From Enterobacter kobei (GTDB lineage Bacteria > Pseudomonadota > Gammaproteobacteria > Enterobacterales > Enterobacteriaceae), in contig NZ_CP017181.1 of the NCBI RefSeq assembly GCF_001729765.1, forward strand, positions 372,001 to 436,000: a stretch of DNA of 64,000 nucleotides. Direction: 5' to 3'. Positions 50,739-59,630 of the stretch are shown here, in pieces. How positions within the stretch are numbered: the first letter of the stretch is position 1; every line of letters starts with the position of its first letter. The position numbers and the translations under genes were made by a program. The notes under the pieces were generated by a model. It saw only the letters and a program-made list of their open reading frames with translations. It was not told the DNA's origin and searched no databases.

Positions 50739-51726
50739 TTTACCGTTAATGATCACGCTGGGCGTGTTTGTGCTGGGGTATCTCTACTGTCTGACCCAGT
50801 TCCCCGGTTTTGCCTCAACGCGCGTGATTTGCAACATCCTGACCGATAACGCCTTTTTAGGCATCATCGCCGTCGGGATGACCTTTGTGATCCTCTCCGG
50901 TGGGATCGATCTCTCCGTTGGCTCGGTGATCGCGTTTACCGGCGTGTTCCTCGCCAAGGCGATCGGTTTCTGGGGGCTCTCCCCTCTGGTAGCGTTTCCG
51001 CTGGTGCTGGCGATGGGCTGTGCGTTTGGCGCCTTTATGGGGCTACTGATCGACGCGCTAAAAATTCCCGCTTTTATTATTACCCTCGCCGGGATGTTCT
51101 TCCTGCGCGGCGTAAGTTACCTGGTATCGGAAGAGTCCATCCCGATTAACCACCCGGTGTACGACACGCTCTCCAGCCTGGCGTGGAAAATCCCCGGCGG
51201 TGGCCGTCTGAGCGCGATGGGGTTGTTGATGCTGGGCGTGGTAGTGGTAGGTATCTTCCTTGCCCACCGTACCCGGTTCGGTAATCAGGTTTACGCCATT
51301 GGCGGGAACGCCACGTCGGCAAACCTGATGGGGATCTCGACCCGCAGCACGACCATCCGCATCTATATGCTCTCAACCGGCCTGGCAACGCTGGCGGGTA
51401 TTGTCTTCTCGGTGTATACCCAGGCGGGCTATGCCCTTGCAGGCGTAGGCGTGGAGCTGGACGCGATTGCCTCTGTGGTCATTGGCGGCACGCTGCTCAG
51501 CGGCGGAGTGGGGACGGTGCTGGGAACGCTGTTCGGCGTAGCGATCCAGGGGCTGATCCAGACCTATATCAACTTTGACGGCACGCTCAGTTCCTGGTGG
51601 ACCAAGATCGCCATCGGCATTCTGCTGTTTATATTTATTGCCCTGCAGCGTGGTCTGACGGTGCTGTGGGAGAACCGTCAAAGCTCGCCTGTTACTCGCG
51701 TAAACACCTCGGTAACAGAGCGATAA
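50725..51726 (+). CDS. yjfF: YjfF, galactofuranose ABC transporter permease
   Basis: 333 residues, starting MIKRNLPLMITLGVFVLGYLYC. GGIDLSVGSVIAFTGVFLAK is the same permease block as in YtfT, of which it is a paralogue. The ATG lies within the end of ytfT, preceded by AAGGGGATCC, so translation is coupled. It ends the four-gene operon. No terminator follows before the sigma-28 promoter of the next gene. Confidence 0.96.
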   Translation: MIKRNLPLMITLGVFVLGYLYCLTQFPGFASTRVICNILTDNAFLGIIAVGMTFVILSGGIDLSVGSVIAFTGVFLAKAIGFWGLSPLVAFPLVLAMGCAFGAFMGLLIDALKIPAFIITLAGMFFLRGVSYLVSEESIPINHPVYDTLSSLAWKIPGGGRLSAMGLLMLGVVVVGIFLAHRTRFGNQVYAIGGNATSANLMGISTRSTTIRIYMLSTGLATLAGIVFSVYTQAGYALAGVGVELDAIASVVIGGTLLSGGVGTVLGTLFGVAIQGLIQTYINFDGTLSSWWTKIAIGILLFIFIALQRGLTVLWENRQSSPVTRVNTSVTER

Positions 51727-51748
51727 CACGCTGAATTTGCTTAAAGTC

Positions 51749-51775
51749 TAAACATTTTCCGGTAGCGGCCGATAA
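51749..51775 (+). promoter_or_regulatory. Sigma-28 (FliA) promoter of the third chemoreceptor
   Basis: TAAA, exactly 15 bases, then GCCGATAA: a perfect match to the flagellar consensus, 44 bases before the start codon. It is only 22 bases past the yjfF stop. Confidence 0.92.
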
Positions 51776-51819
51776 CCTTTTTTTCTGTCCAGAAATATCT
51801 CGCTACCGGAAATAATATC

Positions 51820-53391
51820 ATGCTTAAAACGCTATCGATTCGTACCGGCTTGCTCTCTTTACTGGCCGTTATGACCCTTCTGCTGCTGATTGTCAGCGGC
51901 ATTGGCATTTATGCCCTCACACAGAGTTCTTCTTCACTGCAGCGCATTAATCACCTTCAGGGTGAGCAGATGGTGCAGCTAAATACCGGCTATACGCTGA
52001 TTCTGCGCGCGCGCAATGAGGCGGGCCAGGCCGTCCGGATGATGGAAATCGGCATGCTCGATGATGCGGCCAAATCGGTCAAAAACATCAATCAGGAAAT
52101 CGCCGTGGCTCAGAAAACGCTGAAAGGCGTGATCGACGGCGGCGTGGCTGACGAGCAGGGGCAAAAGTTGCTGGATAACGTGGCAACCAGTCTGGCGAAG
52201 TATAACCAGCAGGGCATCAACCCGATGCTAAAAACCCTGAATGACCAGAGCGCGGACAGTTATTACGACCTGCTGGAGAATACGCTGATCCCCGTGGCGA
52301 AGCAGTTTGATAACGATATGCAGGCGTTTCAGACATGGAGCGAAGCGCGAGGGAAGGCGGAAGTCACTGCCGTACAGGCGAGCAAAACCCGCGTGCTGAT
52401 CCTGATTATTGTCGCCGCGCTGCTGACGGCTGGCATCATCGTGCTTGCCTGGCTGGTGCTGCGCCATATGCTGCTTAAGCCGCTCTCTGCTTCCATTGCT
52501 CAGCTGGAGAATGTGGCGGCGGGCGATTTAACCCACACGCTGAATGCCCCGGCGAGCCAGGAATTTAACCGCCTTAACGCGGCGATAGAGGTGATGCGTC
52601 AGTCGCTGATGCACTCGGTGATGCGGGTACGCGATGCCAGCTCGCAAATCGACACCGGCAGCCGTGAGCTGACGGCGGGCAACCGGGATCTTGCCGAGCG
52701 TACAGAATCCACCGCCACCTCGCTGGAGCAGACCGCTGCCAGTATGGAACAGATTACCGCCACGGTGAAACTCAACGCCGATAATGCCGAGCAGGCGCAC
52801 CAGCTGGCGAAATCGGTTTCTGATACCGCCGATCACGGCAGCGAAATGGTCTGCTACGTGATTGAAAAAATGCGTGATATCTCCGGCAGTTCAGCGCGTA
52901 TTGCTGACATCCTGAGCGTGATCGATGGCATTGCCTTCCAGACCAATATTCTGGCCCTTAACGCCTCCGTGGAAGCGGCGCGCGCGGGCGAGCAGGGGCG
53001 CGGGTTCGCCGTCGTGGCGGGTGAAGTGCGCAATCTTGCCAGCCGCAGCGCCGACGCGGCGAAAGAGATCCGATCCCTTATCAGCGATTCGCAGACCCAC
53101 GTTAACGAGGGCAGCGAGCTGGCCCAGCAGGCGGGTGAAACGATGGATGAGATTGCCACCGAAGTGCTGCGCATGACCAAACTGATGCGCGAGATTGCGA
53201 CCGCGTCTCAGGAGCAGAGCCGCGGCATTGAGCAGGTGAATATTGCTGTGAATCAGATGGACGAAACGGCGCAGCAGAATGCGGCGCTGGTGCAGCAATC
53301 CTCCGCCGCGACCCGCTCTCTGGAAGAGCAGTCGCGTCAGCTGATGGAGGCCATGTCATCATTTAAATTGACGGCTCAGACTGCGGCATAA
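51820..53391 (+). CDS. Methyl-accepting chemotaxis protein beside the galactofuranose operon
   Basis: 523 residues: TM1 about 9-33, a four-helix-bundle periplasmic part to about 192, TM2 about 196-217, HAMP, then a signalling hairpin with [21 protein letters not shown]. The C-terminus (SSFKLTAQTAA) lacks an NWETF tether, so it is a low-abundance type. Its periplasmic part has no arginine triad like that of the Tsr-like receptor. Adjacency to ytfQ makes an indirect sugar sensor working through YtfQ conceivable, as Trg does with RbsB. A terminator follows. Confidence 0.93.
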   Translation: MLKTLSIRTGLLSLLAVMTLLLLIVSGIGIYALTQSSSSLQRINHLQGEQMVQLNTGYTLILRARNEAGQAVRMMEIGMLDDAAKSVKNINQEIAVAQKTLKGVIDGGVADEQGQKLLDNVATSLAKYNQQGINPMLKTLNDQSADSYYDLLENTLIPVAKQFDNDMQAFQTWSEARGKAEVTAVQASKTRVLILIIVAALLTAGIIVLAWLVLRHMLLKPLSASIAQLENVAAGDLTHTLNAPASQEFNRLNAAIEVMRQSLMHSVMRVRDASSQIDTGSRELTAGNRDLAERTESTATSLEQTAASMEQITATVKLNADNAEQAHQLAKSVSDTADHGSEMVCYVIEKMRDISGSSARIADILSVIDGIAFQTNILALNASVEAARAGEQGRGFAVVAGEVRNLASRSADAAKEIRSLISDSQTHVNEGSELAQQAGETMDEIATEVLRMTKLMREIATASQEQSRGIEQVNIAVNQMDETAQQNAALVQQSSAATRSLEEQSRQLMEAMSSFKLTAQTAA

Positions 53392-53719
53392 TATTTCCCA
53401 ACCCCGGTACGTTCTGTGCCGGGGATTTATTTCGCCCTGAATTAATGGCCGCAATATTATCGTGAATATCGCCCATTAATATTTCCAGTGAGTGGGTTAA
53501 CGCTAACGCTTTTTCAGTTGGCTCAAGGTATAAACCCTTGCGGAAAAATAATGGCTCATCAAACAGTTGATTAAAACGCTTCAGGGCCAGGCTCACCGCA
53601 GGACGTGACATCTCCAGGCGCACTGAGGCCTTTGCCATGCTGCCGCAGCGTACGACTTCAATAAATACAGGAATAAGGTTTAAATCAATGCCGGTATTCG
53701 CCCGGGAATAATTTTTCAT
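53363..53719 (-). pseudogene. LysR-type regulator remnant (helix-turn-helix only)
   Basis: 118 residues from MKNYSRANTGIDLNLIPVFI. The first 85 hold a complete LysR winged helix-turn-helix (GSMAKASVRLEMSRPAVSLALKRF, then LFFRKGLYLEPTEKALALTH) and the start of the linker helix. The 200-residue effector domain is absent. The final 30 codons (SGRNKSPAQNVPGLGNIMPQ...) run through the terminator and 29 bases of the opposing chemoreceptor gene, so they look like read-through. It is probably a truncated regulator left when the receptor gene arrived; a functional mini-repressor cannot be excluded. Confidence 0.75.
53402..53434 (+). terminator. Terminator of the third chemoreceptor gene
   Basis: CCCCGGTAC / GTGCCGGGG forms a 9-bp stem (one G-T pair) with a 5-base loop, then ATTTATTTCG. 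It starts 11 bases past the stop and lies inside the 3' end of the LysR remnant. Confidence 0.75.
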
Positions 53720-53869
53720 TGCGATGCTGCTCCACGAAATATCTGTCAAACTGTTATGGAAATAATGCAGGAGCAATGGCGAATATAAAAGCGTGTTTTT
53801 TATAAACACTTATACGGTAAAAGATATAAATGTGTTGGGGAGCCAGACGGGCTCCCCGGGAGTGAGAGA

Positions 53870-54868
53870 TTACGCGTCCGGATACTCGCGGATAAAGCGC
53901 TCAACGTCTTCAACCATGTGGTTGTTGCCGACGAAGAAGGAACGACGCTGGTGGAGGCTTTCCGGCACGATGTCCAGAATACGCTCTTTACCGTCGCTCG
54001 CCTTGCCGCCCGCCTGTTCGGCCAGGAACGCCATTGGGTTGCACTCGTACAGCAGGCGCAGCTTTCCGTCAGGGTGGCTGGCGGTACTTGGGTAGAGGTA
54101 GATACCGCCTTTCAGCAGGTTACGGTGGAAATCCGCGACCAGCGAGCCAATATAGCGGGAGGTGTACGGGCGCTGAGTCGCTTTATCTTCTTCCTGACAG
54201 AATTTGATGTACTTCTTCACGCCGTTCGGGAATCGGATGTAGTTGCCTTCGTTGATGGAGTAGGTGTTGCCCTTCTCCGGGAAGCGCATACGCTCCTGGC
54301 TCAGACAGAAGACGCCCAGCGATGGATCGTAGGTAAAGGCGTGAACGCCACACCCGGTGGTGTACACCAGCATGGTGGAGGAGCCATAGACGACGTAACC
54401 GGCAGCCACCTGATTACTGCCAGGCTGCAGGAAATCTTCCTCGGTCACCGGCGTGCCAACAGGCGTGACGCGGCGGTAGATGGAGAAAATGGTACCGACA
54501 GAAACGTTAACGTCGATGTTGGAGGAACCGTCGAGCGGATCCATCAGTACAACGTATTTCGCGTGTTCACACCCTTCGAAAACAACAATTTCATCTTCTT
54601 CTTCGGAGGCGATACCCGCAACGATGTCGCGCGCGCGCAGTGCAGCTTTCAGTTTTTCATTTGCGAACAGATCGAGTTTCTGTTGAACCTCGCCCTGAAC
54701 GTTCTCGGCACCGCTGGCACCCAGGATATCGACCAGACCGGCCTTGTTGATATCACGATGGATGATCTTAGCGCCCAGCTTTATTGCCGACAGCAAAGCA
54801 GTGAGTTCACCCGTAGCATGAGAGAACTCGTGCTGCTTTTCGACAATAAATTCACCTAACGTTTTCAT
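53870..54868 (-). CDS. fbp: Fbp, class I fructose-1,6-bisphosphatase
   Basis: 332 residues, as in E. coli. The metal/substrate signature [12 protein letters not shown] follows [11 protein letters not shown], and [28 protein letters not shown] forms the sugar-phosphate site. It is the gluconeogenic enzyme that returns fructose 6-phosphate. The start [12 protein letters not shown] is the family start; the frame is open 15 codons further upstream. It is divergent from mpl. Confidence 0.98.
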   Translation of the reverse strand: MKTLGEFIVEKQHEFSHATGELTALLSAIKLGAKIIHRDINKAGLVDILGASGAENVQGEVQQKLDLFANEKLKAALRARDIVAGIASEEEDEIVVFEGCEHAKYVVLMDPLDGSSNIDVNVSVGTIFSIYRRVTPVGTPVTEEDFLQPGSNQVAAGYVVYGSSTMLVYTTGCGVHAFTYDPSLGVFCLSQERMRFPEKGNTYSINEGNYIRFPNGVKKYIKFCQEEDKATQRPYTSRYIGSLVADFHRNLLKGGIYLYPSTASHPDGKLRLLYECNPMAFLAEQAGGKASDGKERILDIVPESLHQRRSFFVGNNHMVEDVERFIREYPDA

Positions 54869-55065
54869 AACACTTTCCCTGCATCTTTGTGAGTAGAGCG
54901 ATTGTATGTTCACTAAAACGACTAAAGCCCAACAATCTTAACAAATATTCAAATAGTAGCGCAGAGGTGAATCGCGCCAGCAACATACGGATTTACCTGA
55001 AATGCGTTTCACAGCCGCTAACATGTGAGTAAAATGTGCGCCACATTGAAGAAGGATAGTGACGT

Positions 55066-56439
55066 ATGCGCATTCATATATTGGGGATTTGTGGCACTTT
55101 CATGGGTGGGCTGGCAATGCTGGCGCGCTCGCTGGGCCATGAAGTGACAGGTTCGGACGCCAATGTGTATCCGCCGATGAGCACGCTTCTGGAGAAGCAG
55201 GGTATCTCTCTGATTCAGGGCTACGATGCCAGCCAGCTGGATCCCGAGCCGGATCTGGTCATTATTGGCAACGCCATGACCCGCGGCAATCCGTGCGTTG
55301 AAGCGGTGCTGGAGCGCAATATTCCGTTCATGTCCGGCCCGCAGTGGCTGCATGATTTCGTCCTGCGTGACCGCTGGGTGGTTGCCGTTGCGGGTACCCA
55401 CGGCAAAACCACCACCGCCGGCATGGCGACCTGGATCCTCGAAGCCTGTGGCTACAAGCCGGGCTTTGTGATCGGCGGCGTGCCGGGTAACTTCGACGTT
55501 TCTGCGCGTCTGGGCGATAGCCCATTCTTTGTCATTGAAGCGGATGAATACGACTGCGCGTTCTTCGACAAACGCTCCAAGTTTGTCCATTACTGCCCGC
55601 GAACGCTGATCCTCAACAACCTTGAGTTCGATCACGCGGATATTTTTGACGACCTGAAAGCGATTCAGAAGCAGTTCCACCACCTGGTGCGCATCGTGCC
55701 GGGGCAGGGCCGTATCATCCTTCCGGAGAATGACATTAACCTGAAGCAGACTCTGGCGATGGGCTGCTGGAGCGAGCAGGAGCTGGTGGGCGAGCAGGGT
55801 CACTGGCAGGCGAAGAAACTCAACGCGGATGCCTCCGAGTGGGAAGTGTTGCTCGACGGCGAAAAAGTGGGTGAGGTGAAGTGGGGCCTGGTGGGCGAAC
55901 ACAACATGCACAACGGCCTGATGGCGATTGCAGCAGCGCGTCATGTCGGCGTTCTGCCTGCGGATGCCGCCAATGCGCTGGGCACGTTTATCAATGCCCG
56001 CCGTCGTCTGGAACTGCGCGGTGAAGCGAATGGCGTGACGGTGTATGACGATTTTGCACACCACCCAACGGCTATTCTGGCGACGCTTGCCGCGTTGCGT
56101 GGCAAGGTCGGCGGCACCGCGCGCATTCTGGCCGTGCTGGAACCGCGCTCGAACACCATGAAAATGGGCATCTGCAAAGACGATCTGGCCCCGTCGTTAG
56201 GCCGTGCCGATGAAGTATTCCTGCTGCAGCCGCAGCATATTCCGTGGCAGGTGGCGGAAGTGGCCGATGCGTGCATTCAGCCTGCCCACTGGAGTGCGGA
56301 TGTGGATGCGCTCGCGGATATGGTGGTCAAAGCCGCACAGCCTGGCGACCATATTCTGGTGATGAGCAACGGCGGGTTTGGTGGGATCCATCAGAAGCTG
56401 CTGGACGGTCTGGCGAAAAAGGCCGAGGCCGCAGAGTAA
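55066..56439 (+). CDS. mpl: Mpl, UDP-MurNAc:L-Ala-gamma-D-Glu-meso-DAP ligase
   Basis: 457 residues, the E. coli length. It is a Mur-ligase-fold enzyme that reattaches recycled tripeptide to UDP-MurNAc. The ATP loop is VAGTHGKTTTAGM (about residue 107) and the Mur signature EADEYDCAFFDKRSKF follows. AAGGATAGTGACGT precedes the ATG. A BIME follows. Confidence 0.98.
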   Translation: MRIHILGICGTFMGGLAMLARSLGHEVTGSDANVYPPMSTLLEKQGISLIQGYDASQLDPEPDLVIIGNAMTRGNPCVEAVLERNIPFMSGPQWLHDFVLRDRWVVAVAGTHGKTTTAGMATWILEACGYKPGFVIGGVPGNFDVSARLGDSPFFVIEADEYDCAFFDKRSKFVHYCPRTLILNNLEFDHADIFDDLKAIQKQFHHLVRIVPGQGRIILPENDINLKQTLAMGCWSEQELVGEQGHWQAKKLNADASEWEVLLDGEKVGEVKWGLVGEHNMHNGLMAIAAARHVGVLPADAANALGTFINARRRLELRGEANGVTVYDDFAHHPTAILATLAALRGKVGGTARILAVLEPRSNTMKMGICKDDLAPSLGRADEVFLLQPQHIPWQVAEVADACIQPAHWSADVDALADMVVKAAQPGDHILVMSNGGFGGIHQKLLDGLAKKAEAAE

Positions 56440-56445
56440 AAAAAA

Positions 56446-56527
56446 GCCCGGTGGCGCTAGCGCTTACCGGGCCTGGATTTTGCACGGCCTTGTAGGCCGG
56501 ATAAGGCGTTTACGCCGCCATCCGGCG
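56446..56527. repeat. BIME between mpl and darP
   Basis: Two inverted REP units (GCCCGGTGGCGCTAGCGCTT... and ...CGCCGCCATCCGGCGC) around a spacer with GTAGGCCGG. It lies between convergent genes and may serve as their shared terminator region. Confidence 0.85.
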
Positions 56528-56541
56528 CAAAACCGCACAGA

Positions 56542-57093
56542 CTACCCTTCGTTCTCAGACAGCTCGCGCAGATACTGGAAAATCAGACGCGCAGACTTCG
56601 GCGGTTTATTCCCTTCTTTCTCTTTCTTCGCGTTGCGGATCAAAGAGCGCAGCTGCTGACGGTCGGCATTCGGCCACAGGTTCAGCACTTCCGGTACCGC
56701 ATCATCGCCCTGTTCAATCAGACGATCGCGGATCTGCTCCAGCTTATGGAACAGCGCAACCTGCTGGTTGTGGCGGTTTTTCAGTTTATCCAGCGCCTGG
56801 CGGATCGGATCTACGTCGCGCTGACGCAGCATTTTCCCGATAAGCTGAAGCTGGCGACGACGGCCTTCTTTTTTGATTTTCTGTGCCAGTTCAATGGCAT
56901 CACGCAGATCCTGGTCGAGCGGGATTTTGTCCAGCGCGTTTTTACCCAGTTCTACCATTTCTGCGCCAAGCTGTTTTAACTCTTCGGCGTCGCGTTTAAT
57001 TTCACTTTTACTGACCCAGATGATCTCATCATCTTCGTCTTCGATGTCATCACCGGGAACGTCGTCGAGCCAGTCTTCGGGCTGCTTAGTCAT
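56542..57093 (-). CDS. darP: DarP (YjgA), ribosome maturation factor of the 50S subunit
   Basis: 183 residues, highly charged and helical, matching E. coli YjgA/DarP (183). The N-terminus is very acidic ([17 protein letters not shown]), followed by two helical bundles rich in Lys/Arg/Gln. It promotes correct folding of the peptidyl-transferase centre in late 50S assembly. Divergent from pmbA with 95 bases between. Confidence 0.96.
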   Translation of the reverse strand: MTKQPEDWLDDVPGDDIEDEDDEIIWVSKSEIKRDAEELKQLGAEMVELGKNALDKIPLDQDLRDAIELAQKIKKEGRRRQLQLIGKMLRQRDVDPIRQALDKLKNRHNQQVALFHKLEQIRDRLIEQGDDAVPEVLNLWPNADRQQLRSLIRNAKKEKEGNKPPKSARLIFQYLRELSENEG

Positions 57094-57188
57094 GTCAGGC
57101 TCCTTAAAAAAAGAGGCTAATGTTACCAGTTAAGACGCGCACTGAAAAACGGTTCTCTGTTAGACTTCATTTAACTCTCTCTTACAGT

Positions 57189-58541
57189 ATGGCATTTGCG
57201 ATGAAAGTAACCTCACAAGTTGAAGCGCAGCGTAAGATTCTGGAAGAAGCCGTCTCCACCGCGCTGATGCTTGCTTCAGAAAAATCAGATGGCGCCGAAG
57301 TGGCGGTCAGCAAAACCACCGGTATCAGCGTGAGCACCCGCTATGGCGAAGTGGAGAACGTAGAATTCAATAGCGATGGCGCGCTTGGGATCACGGTGTA
57401 TCACCAGAATCGCAAAGGCAGCGCGTCGTCTACCGATCTCAGCCCGGATGCCATTGCCCGCACGGTGCAGGCGGCGCTGGATATCGCCCGATATACCTCG
57501 CCGGATCCTTACGCCGGCGTGGCCGATAAAGAGCTGCTGGCCTTTGACGCGCCGGATCTTGATCTCTTCCACCCGGCAGAAGTCACCCCGGATGAAGCCA
57601 TCGAGCTGGCCGCGCGTGCCGAGCAGGCTTCCCTGCAGGCCGACAAGCGCATCACCAATACCGAAGGCGGCAGCTTCAACAGCCACTACGGCATCAAAGT
57701 TTTCGGCAACAGCCACGGCATGCTGCAGGGCTACTGCTCCACCCGTCACTCGCTCTCCAGCTGCGTCATCGCCGAAGAGAACGGTGACATGGAGCGTGAC
57801 TACGCCTACACCATTGGCCGCGCGCTGGGGGATTTGCAATCGCCGGAGTGGGTGGGCAAAGAGTGTGCCGAACGCACGCTGTCTCGCCTGTCGCCGCGTA
57901 AACTCTCTACCATGAAAGCCCCGGTGATTTTTGCCAATGAAGTGGCAACCGGTCTGTTTGGTCATCTGGTGGGCGCTATCGCCGGTGGCTCCGTTTACCG
58001 TAAATCCACCTTCCTGCTCGACTCGCTGGGCAAGCAGATCCTGCCGGAATGGCTGACCATTGAAGAACACCCGCATCTGCTGAAAGGGCTGGCCTCTACG
58101 CCGTTCGACAGCGAAGGGGTGCGCACGGAACGCCGCGATATCGTTAAAGACGGCATTCTGACCCAGTGGCTGCTGACCAACTACTCCGCGCGCAAGCTGG
58201 GGCTGAAAAGTACTGGCCACGCGGGCGGTATCCATAACTGGCGTATTGCCGGGCAGGGCCTGAACTTTGAGCAGATGCTGAAAGAGATGGGCACCGGTCT
58301 GGTGGTAACCGAACTGATGGGCCAGGGCGTCAGCGGCATCACCGGAGACTATTCTCGCGGGGCGGCGGGCTTCTGGGTCGAAAACGGTGAAATTCAGTAT
58401 CCGGTGAGCGAAATCACCATCGCCGGCAACCTGAAGGACATGTGGCGCAACATCGTTACGGTCGGTAACGATATTGAAACACGTAGCAATATACAGTGTG
58501 GTTCTGTACTGCTGCCCGAGATGAAAATTGCGGGTCAATAA
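57189..58541 (+). CDS. pmbA: PmbA (TldE), metalloprotease subunit
   Basis: 450 residues, the E. coli length. PmbA/TldE pairs with TldD to form a heterodimeric protease that matures microcin B17 and acts in antitoxin CcdA turnover; the zinc motif is on TldD. Family blocks [19 protein letters not shown] and GHAGGIHNW are clear. The start MAFAMKV is chosen; a frame extension of 23 codons overlaps the promoter. Confidence 0.97.
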   Translation: MAFAMKVTSQVEAQRKILEEAVSTALMLASEKSDGAEVAVSKTTGISVSTRYGEVENVEFNSDGALGITVYHQNRKGSASSTDLSPDAIARTVQAALDIARYTSPDPYAGVADKELLAFDAPDLDLFHPAEVTPDEAIELAARAEQASLQADKRITNTEGGSFNSHYGIKVFGNSHGMLQGYCSTRHSLSSCVIAEENGDMERDYAYTIGRALGDLQSPEWVGKECAERTLSRLSPRKLSTMKAPVIFANEVATGLFGHLVGAIAGGSVYRKSTFLLDSLGKQILPEWLTIEEHPHLLKGLASTPFDSEGVRTERRDIVKDGILTQWLLTNYSARKLGLKSTGHAGGIHNWRIAGQGLNFEQMLKEMGTGLVVTELMGQGVSGITGDYSRGAAGFWVENGEIQYPVSEITIAGNLKDMWRNIVTVGNDIETRSNIQCGSVLLPEMKIAGQ

Positions 58542-58579
58542 AGATAGCGTTTTGTTAATAATAAAAAAGGAAGTGAGCA

Positions 58580-58966
58580 ATGCGTAAACATCTGTTAGCG
58601 ATCGTCGCGGCTTCAACGCTGGTTCTTGGCTCTTCTGCGTTTGCTGCCGATCTTGAAGAAGACATGGGCATCCTCGGGCAAAACCTGAAGGTGGTGCAAA
58701 AGACGGACAATGCGGCGGAAATGAAAGACGCCCTGACCAAAATGCGTGAAGCGGCGCTGGACGCCCAAAAAGCGACACCGCCGAAGCTGGAAAGCAAAGC
58801 GGCTGACAGCGCAGAGATGAAAGACTATCGCCACGGCTTTGACGTGCTGGTCGGCCAGATTGACGGCGCGCTGAAGCTGGCCAACGAAGGCAAAGTCAAA
58901 GAAGCCCAGGCGGCGGCCGAGCAGTTCGTGACGACCCGCAACACGTATCACAAGAAATACCGTTAA
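58580..58966 (+). CDS. cybC: CybC, periplasmic cytochrome b562
   Basis: A 128-residue precursor with signal peptide [23 protein letters not shown]. The mature 106-residue four-helix bundle ([15 protein letters not shown] to YHKKYR) keeps both heme ligands, M7 and H102. In E. coli K-12 the gene has a damaged 5' end in its first annotation, but here it is complete. Its electron partner is unknown. AGGAAGTGAGCA precedes the ATG. Confidence 0.96.
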   Translation: MRKHLLAIVAASTLVLGSSAFAADLEEDMGILGQNLKVVQKTDNAAEMKDALTKMREAALDAQKATPPKLESKAADSAEMKDYRHGFDVLVGQIDGALKLANEGKVKEAQAAAEQFVTTRNTYHKKYR

Positions 58967-58991
58967 CCGATCGCGCATTGGACCAACACCC

Positions 58992-59019
58992 AACGGGAGC
59001 TAGTGGCTCCCGTTTTTTT
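58992..59019 (+). terminator. Rho-independent terminator of cybC
   Basis: AACGGGAGC-TAGTG-GCTCCCGTT, a perfect 9-bp stem, followed by five more T. It starts 26 bases past the cybC stop and isolates the next operon. Confidence 0.95.
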
Positions 59020-59113
59020 GCGTGGTGATAAGTAAACCCTATCGCCATCACATTTTTGCATTACCACGCCTGAACGTTTTCGTTGCCTCTGCCCGCCTTT
59101 GACCGCTGGAATC

Positions 59114-59129
59114 AGTGATATTCATCACG
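59114..59129. promoter_or_regulatory. Candidate CRP site upstream of the SFCGS/DUF431x operon
   Basis: AGTGATATTCATCACG contains GTGA-N6-TCAC, the full CRP core with correct spacing; only the outer T/A pair is missing. It lies 171 bases before the first start codon. Its symmetric arms GTGAT/ATCAC are perfect. CRP control would make this a glucose-repressed catabolic operon. Confidence 0.6.
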
Positions 59130-59193
59130 TAAATGCATTGATTTGACCACATTCACCGTATTTATGTGGCACAGATCACTGCCGCGGCTTGCC

Positions 59194-59213
59194 TTTCCAC
59201 TTCGAAGTGGAAA
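59194..59213. promoter_or_regulatory. Perfect 20-bp palindrome, likely operator of the SFCGS/DUF431x operon
   Basis: TTTCCACTTCGAAGTGGAAA is a perfect 20-bp palindrome without a loop, 86 bases before the operon's first start codon and downstream of the CRP-type site. I do not recognise it as the site of a known regulator. No regulator gene with a DNA-binding domain is visible in the operon up to the window edge. Confidence 0.65.
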
Positions 59214-59299
59214 ACAACTCGCTACAAACCCTTCCTCCCCACCGTTAGTTTTATTCCAGAGCCATTAACGGGGTAAGACGAGTGATTAACGGAGCGGTA

Positions 59300-59620
59300 A
59301 TGAACGACGTTGGGGAACAGGCGGTGCAAACAGAACAGCTCGCGAACACCATGCTACAGCAGGTCTATGCCCTGCTGGCCCGGCACAACATCATCCCCAA
59401 CGCAGTACAGGAGCAGATGCTCACCTCCCACGTTCGCGCCATGGCGCACCGGTCCGTGACCGGCGAGCCGCTGCCGGAGGTTGAAGCAGAGCTGTTTGAC
59501 GAAATTTCACCGGATTCAATGCGGCTTGCCCGTGAAGTGGTGGCGCAGTTTGGCAACCTTCCTGATGAAGAGGCCTGGCTGCTCTCCGTTCACTTTGAAG
59601 TCGCGAAAGACAACCTTTAA
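59300..59620 (+). CDS. Stand-alone PRD-domain protein
   Basis: 106 residues made of a single PTS-regulation domain (PRD), with candidate phosphorylation histidines H44 (LTSHVRAMAHR, also H50) and H98 (WLLSVHFEVAKDN). PRDs usually sit in antiterminators or activators; here there is no RNA- or DNA-binding domain, as in E. coli YhfY. It may sense the PTS phosphorylation state and act on the neighbouring transporter or on an unlinked regulator. An in-frame GTG at 59282 is possible, but the ATG at 59300 has GGAG five bases upstream. First gene of the operon. Confidence 0.82.
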   Translation: MNDVGEQAVQTEQLANTMLQQVYALLARHNIIPNAVQEQMLTSHVRAMAHRSVTGEPLPEVEAELFDEISPDSMRLAREVVAQFGNLPDEEAWLLSVHFEVAKDNL

Positions 59621-59630
59621 GGAGCAACAC

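Noticed and set aside
55018..56064. 348-codon minus-strand frame opposite mpl
   Set aside because: Shadow of mpl, which matches its family at full length.
57285..58778. 497-codon open frame on the minus strand opposite pmbA and cybC
   Set aside because: It mirrors the codon structure of pmbA, has no family motif, and runs through the terminal part of two well-supported genes. GC-rich coding DNA often leaves such open antisense frames.
59166..59182. TGTGGCACAGATCACTGCC as a sigma-54 promoter of the DUF431x operon
   Set aside because: The GG-GC distance is 11 bases rather than the required 10, and no sigma-54 activator gene is visible in the window.
59282..59299. Upstream GTG start for the PRD gene
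   Set aside because: In frame, but the ATG at 59300 has a better-placed GGAG and the extra six residues are not part of the domain.
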